Shown: one piece after another, positions 22,841-33,043 of the stretch | How positions within the stretch are numbered: the first letter of the stretch is position 1 | Layout of the letters: the number at the start of each line of letters is the position of its first letter | Assembly: GCA_902805475.1 (NCBI GenBank) | Contig: CADCSX010000006.1 | Span: forward strand, 1,612,001-1,676,000 | Direction: 5' to 3' | DNA from: Entonaema liquescens | Lineage: Eukaryota; Ascomycota; Sordariomycetes; Xylariales; Xylariaceae | Length of the DNA: 64,000 bases | Notes under the pieces: model-generated | Database searches by the model: none | What the model was told of the DNA's origin: nothing | Seen by the model: only the letters and a program-made list of their open reading frames with translations | Translations under genes and position numbers: made by a program

Positions 22841-24247
22841 ATGTCTAACCTTGATGCGAGACGTCATCCCGTGTACAGTGGCCTCGCATTGTCATGGAAC
22901 AAGCGTTTCCAACCAGGTCGCAGATATGGGAAGTATGATTTTGAACGCTTTGAGCGTCTAAAGGGTTCGCCCCATTACCTCGGTACAGGGAAGGTTGGAG
23001 ATGTAGAAGTTTCCTGCGAATTTTTATTCAGAGAGTCACGATGGGGCGTATTAAAGCCAGAAAAGAACCCAGGCGGTATAGTCTACTTAGACTTGACCTT
23101 TTCTGAGCCGCTGAACTGCCGCCTTAAAAACGCGATCGTCTCATTGACACTGGATGAAGAAGACGAAGACCTGCAACGTTATGGTAATTCATCAGCTAAA
23201 ATTCCCGTTCATATAATCGAACATGGCCCGAAAAGCCTCCACGGAGAGCTGGATTCGGCTTCCAAGATCACAAAGCATTTCTTCAGTCCGAAAGTTGATA
23301 TCGGGGGCGTGGCTGGAGCTGGTGGTGTTGGACGAGATTCAGTTAAGCAATATATACACCGAAGTCAATGGAAATTTTCGAGCTCGCCAACGCCTAACAG
23401 ATCGGCAATACCTACAACCCTTAAGTGGCGTCTCCTCGAAAGCGATCTTGATAGTCAGCTAAGGCCAGATAATACGTTCCACACAGCATTCGCCTTCGAA
23501 CATGATGGACAACCATTCTTCATGAGGGTTGAAGTCAGCGGGTGTCTCGAAGGAGTAGCTGCACATCTACAACACAGAATGACACATACATTCAAGAAAT
23601 TCAAGTTTCCCGCTAAACCTCAATTCGCGACGACGATGATAGACTTTGGTGGTAGAGATAATCTTTTTCAGGACCCCCTTGACGAACTGGCTAAGAATAT
23701 ACCCTTCGAAATGTATGAAAAGAACGCCAAACTCGTCACTCAGGTTCCGAAAAGCCCTTCAAGTACTAATTTGCCCTACGAGATCCTGAGGGGAGGAGAA
23801 CTAGAATACGGGCAAGAGAATGGCCAGTTCAATTACGATCCAGCGCCCATTTCACATAACGCAGGCCTGCCGGAGGCTATGCTTGTACAAGAACTTAAGA
23901 GAGAAACGCTGGCATTAATTTCCCCAAAGGGACCTATAATCAGGGGGTTTAGTTCAACTAGCACATTAGTACCGTCGCCGACCGATAATCAACGTCCAGA
24001 ATTCACAACCAGCCAACCGTCACCTCTCAATGATGGAGTCAAAACATCAGTCAATTCAGGCACTCTTTTGATTCAGGAACAGGATAAAGTGAATAGAAGT
24101 GTAGCACCAATCGAGGCACATATAAGGCACGAGGAATTTAAAAAGCTTGTCAGAGACACCGCCCTACCGACAGTATTCCAGCTAATCATTCTATGGGTTC
24201 TTGCTGTCGGGCTGAGATTGTCTACCCCTCCGAGGAAGAACGTCTAG
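22841..24247 (+). CDS. Uncharacterised fungal protein with C-terminal membrane anchor, 468 aa (divergent pair member B)
   Basis: Single exon. The N-terminal ~280 residues look like a beta-rich globular domain with distinctive blocks: HPVYSGLALSWNKRFQPG, YDFERFERLKGSPHYLGTG, SRWGVLKPEKNPGGIVYLDL and FEHDGQPFFMRVEVSG. The glycine-rich DIGGVAGAGGVGRDS follows about residue 153. After a disordered region of about 150 residues, one hydrophobic stretch near the C-terminus (TVFQLIILWVLAVGLRL) could be a tail anchor, facing the domain to the cytosol. I do not recognise a named domain. From memory the family is widespread and multi-copy in filamentous ascomycetes. The close divergent partner A suggests the two act together. 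No enzyme function can be claimed. Confidence 0.85.
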   Translation: MSNLDARRHPVYSGLALSWNKRFQPGRRYGKYDFERFERLKGSPHYLGTGKVGDVEVSCEFLFRESRWGVLKPEKNPGGIVYLDLTFSEPLNCRLKNAIVSLTLDEEDEDLQRYGNSSAKIPVHIIEHGPKSLHGELDSASKITKHFFSPKVDIGGVAGAGGVGRDSVKQYIHRSQWKFSSSPTPNRSAIPTTLKWRLLESDLDSQLRPDNTFHTAFAFEHDGQPFFMRVEVSGCLEGVAAHLQHRMTHTFKKFKFPAKPQFATTMIDFGGRDNLFQDPLDELAKNIPFEMYEKNAKLVTQVPKSPSSTNLPYEILRGGELEYGQENGQFNYDPAPISHNAGLPEAMLVQELKRETLALISPKGPIIRGFSSTSTLVPSPTDNQRPEFTTSQPSPLNDGVKTSVNSGTLLIQEQDKVNRSVAPIEAHIRHEEFKKLVRDTALPTVFQLIILWVLAVGLRLSTPPRKNV

Positions 24248-24504
24248 GTAAATAGGCGGAGAAAAGGCTCAAGGAACTCAAGCAATACGGATTTGACATT
24301 GTCTCGGTGGTAGTAAAATTGTAGATCACTGCAATTTTGTATATGTTATGCCTAAGAGACCAGGGGACGCTGTGGCCCTTTCTCCTTTAATAGGGAGTGA
24401 CCCCTATTATTCATTCATATAGTACGGAAGTCACCAACTTAATTGGGTTACAAGTATCCATAGAACTGTCGTTACAAATAGAAATGAAGCCAGGTTGCTA
24501 CCTT

Positions 24505-25446
24505 CTATGTCCTCTTTGTCGCCAAAATCATCACGATCGGTGTCTTGATTTTAACTTGCTTCCCTTCCAAAGCGCGCTCTAACTCATCCCAGATATCTTG
24601 CATTTCGGGTCCTTGAGCGTTTGGATCCCAGGTGGCAAAGTATGCTTTGAACCATGCTATGTCACACATAGCACACCAATCCTCGTCCTCGACCCAGATC
24701 CTCTCCTCGCTTTCCTTAACCCTACTTTCGCTTATCCTGTCGTCCAGTATGAAACCATCGATAGTCCCCTGAACATTGGTGTAGATTCTCTTCACAGCCT
24801 CCCAATCTTCTTCAGGAAACTCTACGCTTTCAAGTGCAGTATTAGCTATTTTAAAAGCCTTTTCTCCCAGCTCGTGTTGGATTCCCTTCGAAAAGGCATC
24901 CCAGAGGGCCTTCCACGCCCTTGTAGCTCCCTCATTTGCCTCGATGAGCGGACGGGCATAGTACGCGATCATGAGTGTCCCACCAGCTCTAAGCTGCCTC
25001 GAGAAATCCTTGATAGCAATTTCTGGTGTGGTCCAATGAATACACTCACAGGCAGCGATTAGATCGACGGTCCCTGACTCCACTGAACTCGCCTCGGCAG
25101 TTTCTTGGAGGAATCTAAATTTGGCCTCAGGGAGCAATGACTTTTCAACAAGGAGGCCTCGGGCAACCGTAGTATACCCGTCGTTAGGGTCCGAGACAAT
25201 GACGTTTTCAAAACGATTAACAAGGACTGAAGATATAATCCCACAGCCGGCACCGACGTCATGGGCTACAGACCAAGCTGCACCGGCCTTTTGAGCGTGG
25301 TACTCGTAGATTCGATGGAAGAAAGAAGGCGGGTAAGTTGGGCGGTAGGCTAGATAGTCCAACCAGTCCGCGCCCTGGCGAGCAGAAAAGCCCAATTCTT
25401 TGGCTCTGATATCTGTGGTAGGCTTCGAGACTAGAGTAGTAGCCAT
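24505..25446 (-). CDS. SAM-dependent methyltransferase (trans-aconitate methyltransferase-like), 313 aa
   Basis: Single exon, class I Rossmann-like methyltransferase. Motif I reads AHDVGAGCGIISSVL at about residue 60, followed by an acidic strand end (VIVSDPNDGY), then VDLIAACECIHW and the motif LRAGGTLMIAYYARP. The length and the WLDYLAYRPTYPPSFF opening fit the fungal TMT1/UbiE-like group, which methylates small carboxylates or unknown metabolites. No targeting signal or membrane segment is visible. Nothing in the neighbourhood points to a biosynthetic cluster, so the substrate is open. Confidence 0.85.
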   Translation of the reverse strand: MATTLVSKPTTDIRAKELGFSARQGADWLDYLAYRPTYPPSFFHRIYEYHAQKAGAAWSVAHDVGAGCGIISSVLVNRFENVIVSDPNDGYTTVARGLLVEKSLLPEAKFRFLQETAEASSVESGTVDLIAACECIHWTTPEIAIKDFSRQLRAGGTLMIAYYARPLIEANEGATRAWKALWDAFSKGIQHELGEKAFKIANTALESVEFPEEDWEAVKRIYTNVQGTIDGFILDDRISESRVKESEERIWVEDEDWCAMCDIAWFKAYFATWDPNAQGPEMQDIWDELERALEGKQVKIKTPIVMILATKRT

Positions 25447-26435
25447 GGTGATATACTGTGTAAAGCAGAAAATTTGATGGAAAACTTTGGATGCGACTTA
25501 TAAGTAGACCCGTATTTATGAAGTTAGATTTATCAGCCGGCGGAATTGTGTCTGGGGCCGTGTCCGTCGGCAAGTATGCCTCCCTTTATACGCAAATCAG
25601 ACCAAGTAGCATGGAGCGGGGATGAAACCAAGTCGTCGGTGGCGCTGGTTGGAGGGTGGCACTGCGCCAGGGCGCCGGGATAGATAAGACATCATACAGG
25701 TACATCCACATTGTCTTCGAAATATGGTACTGCTTCAAGGATCATTAAGAATAATAGAACCTATTAAGGATCCATCTCCGGAGGACGCGTTTCTTCCCCA
25801 ACCAGTTCCAATAGTCGGAAATGGGCCCATAGCAATGGTGGATCGACGGCGTTGATAAATGCCGTACGGCGTGAATCGTATTATGTAGGTATACAATAAA
25901 TAAAACAGATACCTAGAATTGTCTCAATGTACCCGGGTAAAATAGCTCATATAGTCCAGAGGAGAGAAGTGCCAAGTCACTAGTTAACTAAAAGTCAGAC
26001 AGTGGCAGGAACCCCATTTCTACATAGATATTCTGTGTATCCGAGAAGAGAAGCTATATTTACTATGTAGGTAACGCCCGACAAAGGCTCCTTTTGAAAA
26101 ACATGGATCAAGGGGAATCTAGTTGAGTGTTCTTCAAATCTAGCCTTAATGGCCAAGATAATAGTACTTATAGCATAGCAACCCTTTCGTTATTTTCTTT
26201 TCCAACGAGTGACGCCGTTAATACTTTCATTGCTACATACCACCACGAAAAGAATGTCTAATAACCCTAACTCATGCTCTTCTAGAATCGTTCTTCAAAG
26301 AATCGCCATTCTAGCTACCGCATTATCTCAGCCCCTATTAATAGGAGCATCTCATGGAGAGGAAGCCGTGGCCATAGTTAGAGGCGCAGTTACCGCTGTT
26401 ATAAGCGATAGTCTGCGCAGCACCCTATAAAACTA
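25447..26435. other. Intergenic region
   Basis: Nearly 1 kb without a supportable gene. A 73-codon frame at 26209-26430 has no domain. This marks the transition to the gene-poor accessory block. Confidence 0.5.
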
Positions 26436-26807
26436 TTAGAAAATATTCTTTCTAGATATGGCGCTTTCCAGTCTGGTATAGACTAGATTTTCGGTCCCTA
26501 CCTGGCACCCGGACTGGGCGTAGAAGGTGCAGTGGCAAGTACTGCCTCCTGAGGCATCACAGTTGGCAATGTTGGCACTGTTATCGCCAGTGTACGAGTA
26601 GTCATAGCAGCTGCCATCAGTAAAAGGGAAGATAGAGACGAGGTAAGCGGTGCAACCACCGTCCGTGTAGTAGTTAACCTTGTACCCGCTGTCTCGCGAC
26701 TCTAGGTTTCCTGAGGCGACATCTCGTTCCGTGACCTGCTCAGGGGTTGCCAATGCTGCTACAAAGGCCTGGGCGGCAAAGGGGATAGCGAGAAGAGAGA
26801 AGCGCAT
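26436..26807 (-). CDS. Small cysteine-rich secreted protein (effector-like), 123 aa
   Basis: Single exon. The N-terminal signal peptide MRFSLLAIPFAAQAFVAALA is followed by an acidic propeptide-like segment (PEQVTERDVASGNLESRD) and a mature region with six cysteines (residues 52, 67, 83, 91, 93, 101), enough for three disulfides. Size, secretion signal and cysteine content match fungal secreted effector or cell-surface proteins, but no family is recognised. It sits alone beside a 2.9-kb gene-poor stretch, a setting common for fast-evolving secreted proteins. The last ~15 residues are less convincing and could be altered by an unseen intron. A function in host or microbe interaction is only inference. 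Confidence 0.7.
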   Translation of the reverse strand: MRFSLLAIPFAAQAFVAALATPEQVTERDVASGNLESRDSGYKVNYYTDGGCTAYLVSIFPFTDGSCYDYSYTGDNSANIANCDASGGSTCHCTFYAQSGCQVGTENLVYTRLESAISRKNIF

Positions 26808-29725
26808 GTTGATGGTTTGGTTATGGTAATTAAGGTATAGGAGTTTTTTTTTTTTTTTTCGGTAGTCGAGTTGCTTGGATAAGAGTTTGAGGGTGATATT
26901 TAGCTTCTAGATAAAAAAGGGGTGGATGAAAGGGGCCTATATATATTGATTTTACAGCTTCATGAACCCCTGAAACGTGATGGCATCCACGCATACCTAG
27001 GATTCGACGGGCGGAGGCTATCGGTCTATCCATCGACAGTTGCTGATACCATCGTGAGCATCGGATTACTGATCATGTTTGAAAGGGAAATGCACAGCCA
27101 ATACCAGCTCATGTTCCAGGGCAACGATTTGAGTATGAGGTTATTATTGGATACTGGCAGTATCCCATTGTGCTTATACGAGCCAAAGAGATCTAGCTAC
27201 TACTTACTGAGCACGTAAATCTATTTCTTAACCACATCACACTATCCCAATAGTTCCATATCCTGTCACACCACGTCTTCAGCATGTCGAATATTCCAAA
27301 AATCATTCGCTGGATTCAAAAGTACCCAAGGGTAAATATTTAGAAGTAGTTAATATTAACCTCTAGTTGAAGCATCTAGTTCTGAGAATTCCCTTTACGC
27401 CATTATTAATTAGCTATTATCCATTCGACGACCTGACTTTACTGATAGGTATTATTTAGTTTACGCTGTTTTGTGACTTGTGACATATAACAGTTACCAC
27501 TGCAGCACATTGGATATAAACTGGAGTACGTAATAGATACAACATATTGCAACATATACGTCTCTTGTAACAGAGACATTTTATTGTCATGAAGTCTTCC
27601 GGAAACTATCCACCCTGGTTCCCGTCATATGCAATACCGGCTAATCCCCGATTCCCGATTCCTGGCCGTTGCAGCATGGCACGGTGGCATGCGCAACACC
27701 GCTACATCTCAGCTCAGGTCACGCTTGAAGTTGTTAAGTGGCTTGACTTTCCGGGTCATCGGTATTATTGGTTTATCTGCGGGCCTTTGACGAAGTAGTT
27801 ATAATGGTGAGGGAGGGGAAGAAGTAATACTAGGTACATGGGCTCTGGATGCGTATCTTCCTGAGTACCTACCTAGGTGTAATATCAATCTATAACCTCA
27901 TAATCGCTTCCGGTGTGCCGTTTTATTTCCGGCTGAGCGCGCATGCGCAATCAAAAGAGTAAAGACCCATAGGAGCATTTCGTCGGGTGTTTGAATATCC
28001 TGTAACTAACTTCGCTGACTTACGCTTATAGAAAGCTTTCGTCTGAGAGTTACTAAGCGATCATCACAATCTAGCGAAGGCAAGGACCAAGCCAATCATG
28101 AATTTCGGTTCTAAGAGGAAAGGGGGGCAAGCCTATGGCTCGAGTGACAGGTCAAATTTGCAGTGGACCGTTAATTAATTACCCATATGTATCCAATTGT
28201 GCATTCTGACTTGTCAGCTCATTCATCCTGAGCCTGGAACGCAATAGTTGCATAGAGCAAGCTCTTAGTTGTCGCCCCTATCGGAGTCTTTACCTACTAG
28301 CATGAACCATAAAGTTCGTATCTGCCATGCTTGAACCTATAATCTACTATAAAATATAAAGGTACCTATCTCTATTGAATCGTAGAACGACCCAAATACC
28401 ACCCTAAGGCCCGGAAGTTGCATCAACTCTTGCTTGAAAATCAAACCACTAAGTATGTTAAAGTACCTTTTAAGCGAACTCGAGGTATCTACTAATATGA
28501 TAGATATACTATCTTGAAGCTAATCTACCAGTTAAAATTATAACAGAATACAGGTCAACTTATAAACGCTGTCGAATCTTATCCTTAGTCATTTTCATCA
28601 TTGTAAGTAAGTTGGTGTGGTACTGCTTTAACGTAGGTATGTAGAGGGGTGTGCAGTAGTACGGTGTGCATCGTGCGTTGATAGTGGTGCTGTTTAGGAG
28701 CCTCATTCTACCACCTTGATTAGAGTGGCCGCAGAGCCAAAGTTAGAATTAAGCGTACAGAGGTTCTTTTATGTAGATCCCGTAACTAATATATTTGGGT
28801 TCTACTCTCCTTGTTGTTTGCCGAGGGATAAGTTCATTCCTGTCTATGGCGTCGATTACTTGAGTTTTGTCTTGAGTTTAGCTAACTCTCGATATTTTAG
28901 GTAGGCAGGTATTAATTAATAGGGGTAACAGACGTCCTTACAACTGACTATTTCTGAAGCCAAGATATGCTAAGAACTCCAGGAAAAATAATAGCTTCAG
29001 ATAGAGTAGACAGGCCCCCATGGTCCAAATAGCAGTGGAATAAAACCATTATCAGTTTTGTTTTGGCCTGTATGAGTCTACATACATGATGCTACTCTGT
29101 GCATCGTCCTCTACCTATTCCAAAATACCCTGGTGGATATCTCTGTAACCTAGGCATGGGCTGCAAGAAAACTCTTTCTCTAACTCACCAGTTGACTAAC
29201 AACATTTGTAACGAGGTCTTGCAAGATCCCTGTTTGGTCTTTTATCCCAACATCTCAATTGCCACTCTTTCTTCTCTGAATTACTCATTTATATAGATAT
29301 TATCTTTGGGAGTGGTTATTAGATGGTTATCTAATTTTCAGTAAAGTCATCTACTGTGTATTGGCCATTTATAGCACTATTGATATATCGTACCTACCTA
29401 GGAGGTGTCACCAAAGCAGGACTAGAATACATATAAGATAGGCAGTTTAAAATGTATAAGTGTTAAATTTACACACACTTAATGTAGCCGGTTTTCGTAT
29501 AGTGGGGTCTATATCTAGGTTCTCATGAGGAATAGCTGAAAGGCAGTTATTCAGTCTTGGCGAATAGGGTCCTCGTAATCTGACAGTCAAATAATATGCC
29601 ACCGTTAGGCCAAGAAATACCCCGATCAGGCTGCTCATTTCACATGGTGCTTACAATTCGTGCCTAGAATAATCACCTCTTATGAGTAGCGCTCGGCAAT
29701 AACAAGCCAGGAAATTCTCATCGCG
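26808..29725. other. Gene-poor stretch
   Basis: 2.9 kb without a gene I can support. Short open frames at 26922-27218, 27589-27798 and 29099-29296 lack domains or paired splice signals. Composition is AT-rich with TACCTAGG-like motifs at about 27871 and 29395. It could hold a decayed element, but no terminal repeats were seen. Confidence 0.5.
26844..26859. repeat. Poly-T run (16 nt) upstream of secreted-protein gene
   Basis: Uninterrupted T16 about 37 bases upstream of the start codon of the small secreted protein (poly-A on its coding strand). Possibly a promoter poly(dA:dT) tract. Confidence 0.8.
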
Positions 29726-31504
29726 ATGGAGCTTGCGGCTAGTATTGAACCTTTCCTCTCCCCCTTGGCCGCATTTCTAGACCCCAATGACAGTGATTTC
29801 TATCAGCTGTGCCAGACAGAGCACAATGAGCTCGCAAACGGGAACCAGTCAACTCTCCTCTGGGACTTGTCGGCCTGCAATCCATGCAACAGACTCAATT
29901 ATTTCCCTTCTAAAGCAGATTATTCGTGGCGTGTAGATGGCAGTACCGCGATGGGCCGTCAACTATTTGTCACACCGGAGTTCCTGCTTCCAGAGCTGCC
30001 CGTCAAACGTATCGACCTCATCATACCATGTCAATCAAAGCATCCAGCTAGCATCCGACGAATGCTCCACTCCTCAGCACTGTATCATGTATCGAGCGCT
30101 TCAATTAGACAATTAGAAATTGTGAAATACCTTGAGCATATCCTTTCCCGATGGTCATCCGGGATCTCATATTTCGACGAGATCTACAAGGCTGTACCTT
30201 TCGGCTCAAAGATAATTATTGAAGAACTGGCCACCGATATCGAAAAGATCAAGGTCAGATTGATACCAAATAGGGGCTTTATGGAGAACCTTGCCCCGTT
30301 GGCTTATATTCATGACGTTTGGAAGTTGTCCGGGGATTTTTGGCCAGTTCCCGTTCCCCTGGAAGACTTGCGACATGTATCCTATTTGAACGGCAATGTT
30401 TCGGTGGTACAATTTCCGCTAAAACACGGATCAGAACTATTCATCTTCAAGACAAACTTGAGGGATCCTAACAGCATATACCATGAGCTCAAACTCCTGC
30501 TCACAATGGACCCGCATCTAAATATCATATCAAGACCTCGCTATGTAGTGACCGCTACAGATGATGGGGTAGCCTCTCCTAGGCTCTTGGGCTTTATCCT
30601 TAACTACTATAGGTCCGGAACCCTGCAAGGTGTACTGGAAGGACATTCACATCTGCCATTGCGTAAGAAGTTAGGTTGGGCGATGCAAATTGTGCGTACA
30701 ATGAGTGCGATAATCCAAAGCCCAGCCCAGTTCTATTCGGATCTAAAGCCAGATAACCTCATGCTCTCGGAGGACGGCCTTGACTTGATCTTCATCGACT
30801 TTGAACAAGCCGGCAACTGGGACACGTTCTTGGCGCCTGAAATCTTATACTTATTATGGATGCAAAACCTGTCACGAAACTCATGTGTTCCACCAATCCA
30901 GCGCGAGAAATATGAAAAGATCCTTAAGATATTAAAGGGACATGGGTTAGTACAAGACGCGCCTAACCCTACTGAGGCATTTCGAAATTCATGGAAATGT
31001 TTACCGCCTCCACAAAGAGAACAGGCTATGGTTTTCGCGGTTGGCAAAATACTCTGGTGCATATTTGAAGAAGTCGCGCATACTCGTAACTCTACTGACG
31101 AAAAGTACGAGAAAGAAGTCCAAGTGGAATTCCCCGCTTTCTCTCGGACACCAGAAAGCCTAAGGCCGCTGATTCAACAATGTACGATGGGCGCGCCCGA
31201 GTGGTCATTGAAGGCAGAATACAACATCGTACGCAAGGACCTTAGGTTTATATCTGTGCTTACATCGGGTGAAATTGGTGCAACTAATGAATGTACACCA
31301 AAAGAAACCATGTATGCGGCGAAAAGAATGTGGGCAGATCGCGTGCAGCACATGGAAAACTATATGGAAGCCAGGGTCCGTTGGCTCACGGGAGATTCGG
31401 TCGAGGGAGACGACGTCATTCTCGGGTTCCTTGGAAGACCGTCGCTTGCCCAAATATTGTCATCGCTTGAGCTTGAAGATGAAGGAAAAGACGCAGAGGC
31501 TTGA
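29726..31504 (+). CDS. Divergent protein-kinase-like protein, 592 aa
   Basis: Single exon. Residues 1-210 form a unique N-terminal region. From about 220 a kinase-like fold appears: a VAIK-like lysine in ELFIFKTNL, a hinge with NYYRSGTLQGVL, and the catalytic loop YSDLKPDNLM at about residue 337, where HRD is replaced by YSD but the catalytic Asp, Lys and Asn remain. DFG is replaced by DFE (FIDFEQAGN, about 357), keeping the metal-binding Asp. No glycine-rich loop is obvious. It resembles the multi-copy fungal atypical kinase-like proteins. Activity is plausible but unproven. C-terminal ~100 residues are of unknown fold. It neighbours a CmcJ-like enzyme and an NLR, an accessory setting. Confidence 0.78.
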   Translation: MELAASIEPFLSPLAAFLDPNDSDFYQLCQTEHNELANGNQSTLLWDLSACNPCNRLNYFPSKADYSWRVDGSTAMGRQLFVTPEFLLPELPVKRIDLIIPCQSKHPASIRRMLHSSALYHVSSASIRQLEIVKYLEHILSRWSSGISYFDEIYKAVPFGSKIIIEELATDIEKIKVRLIPNRGFMENLAPLAYIHDVWKLSGDFWPVPVPLEDLRHVSYLNGNVSVVQFPLKHGSELFIFKTNLRDPNSIYHELKLLLTMDPHLNIISRPRYVVTATDDGVASPRLLGFILNYYRSGTLQGVLEGHSHLPLRKKLGWAMQIVRTMSAIIQSPAQFYSDLKPDNLMLSEDGLDLIFIDFEQAGNWDTFLAPEILYLLWMQNLSRNSCVPPIQREKYEKILKILKGHGLVQDAPNPTEAFRNSWKCLPPPQREQAMVFAVGKILWCIFEEVAHTRNSTDEKYEKEVQVEFPAFSRTPESLRPLIQQCTMGAPEWSLKAEYNIVRKDLRFISVLTSGEIGATNECTPKETMYAAKRMWADRVQHMENYMEARVRWLTGDSVEGDDVILGFLGRPSLAQILSSLELEDEGKDAEA

Positions 31505-31838
31505 GATGATGTTAGGGGATAAGTGAGCCAGGGGCTAAGGGGCTACGCCTACGAGATATGAAGGGAGTCCAGCACGCTCACTAGAGACTAGAACTCCAGG
31601 CATTACTATATCAATACACTTATCCTGGCGGACATCCTATGTGTGACTTCAATCCTAGGAAATATCTGACGGATAACTACATTTATTGTGTTACTACTGT
31701 TGCTAGATAACTCTGTTTTGTCAATCTTCACGCGAGGCTGGCTGTGATATATATAGGAGAACTCAAAGACTTAGGTCAAAATGAATATCCGAGATGAAAG
31801 CGGTCGCTTAAGCTTGCATATACTTCGCTAGAGTTGTT
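31505..31838. other. Intergenic region
   Basis: Convergent 3' flanks of the kinase-like and CmcJ-like genes. Nothing else was seen. Confidence 0.5.
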
Positions 31839-33043
31839 TCATTCTTCCTTGTCAAATACGAAGGCCCGCACTTCGAAACTCTCCCGTCCATAGTCTTCAA
31901 CTCCCTCGATCTTAAAAGACGAGTGCAGACAGACTAGTGAGATTGCATTAGTGATAAGAGTCCTAACTTTCGGAAGGAGTGTGGGAGGTAGTCATACATC
32001 TTACTTGAGCATCCAAGGACGAGTCATGTATCTTTAGCATTGTCACCTCGTCCGGTTCCTGGTTGGAGAGATAGTACCACTTATGGCCCGGGTTAAATCT
32101 TGAGTAGAATGTCTCTCCCACATACTTCCGCCGAACTAGATCTGTCGTGACGAGATCGTCTTCACGTACCGTATTCGTGTCACATATTGCCAGGGGCCAG
32201 TTGTTGACGGTTGAGAGTGGTTTCCAGACACTTGGCCATAAGTAAGCCATTGGACGATAGCCGTGGTTATGGACTGTCATTGCTTACTTTACAATTCTGA
32301 ACCTTCTCTTCTTCAGGCGGTCAGCATCCTCAGGTAGGTGTACCTCGAGTCTAGTCATGGCGCCTTTGTAGCTCTGATCTACAGGAACTTAGTATATACT
32401 TGTATTATTAGAAAAGGGGGCGGGGTCACTTACCGACGTGAGGATGGGTTACCGGTATCATTCTATCCAAACCATTGTTCAAGTCCAACGTCCTCGAATA
32501 AAAGTTCTTCATATCGCGGCTCGATCTCAACTGTTATACGAAAGTAGTTGGCTGTTAGCACTAGTCACGAAGGAGTGATTAGGATAATGGAAGGCAGATT
32601 AATTAACTAACCTTATAGTCGAACACCTTGACAAAGTCGATTGGCTTACCATCTTGGCTTTCCAATGTTGATTTTATGAACTGCTCTACTTCTTTGATAT
32701 AGCCATTTCGAATCCAATCATGGCCTCTACTTTGAACATCATCAGCATCAAGCCCAATCCAGTCTTTTGGGCCTTCCCATTTCTTCCAGCAGACGCTCTG
32801 CTTATCGAGGGAGAAGTCGTCTTCTCTACCCCTAACATCTTCAACAGTGGTAGTGCAGTCCTCAAAATCCTGGTTTGTGCGTCTAAAGGTTTTGGGGTCG
32901 TTCTCGATGGAAGGAAGGTTTATAAGGATTTCGAAAGGTTTCTCATGATCGTGGATCTTAGGATTCCACTTGAAATAGGAGAAGGTGCCATCTTGCGGCC
33001 CTGAGACCGCGTTTTGAAGTACTTGATTTGTTGAGTCAATCAT
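31839..33043 (-). CDS. CmcJ/AsaB-like (GA4 desaturase-family) oxidoreductase, 315 aa
   Basis: Five exons: 33043-32612, 32530-32434, 32378-32288, 32230-31998 and 31933-31839. All phases agree. The last donor must be GTATGAC at 31997 rather than the upstream GTAAGA, because only this keeps the family-like VRFCLHSSF reading. Family blocks: GTFSYFKWNP near the start, VRGREDDFSLDKQ, HPHVDQSYKGA, then VWKPLSTVNNWPLAICD, GETFYSRFNPGHKWYYLS, and the C-terminal RESFEVRAFVF. This is the fungal CmcJ-like family related to gibberellin A4 desaturase and aspyridone/asperfuranone-type tailoring enzymes, often in secondary-metabolite clusters. The HxD in HPHVDQ and a later His could bind Fe(II); this is inference. 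No backbone synthase lies nearby, so it is probably not part of a classical cluster. Confidence 0.85.

Noticed and set aside
26860..29725. Intact transposon
   Set aside because: No transposase or reverse-transcriptase motif and no terminal repeats could be seen.
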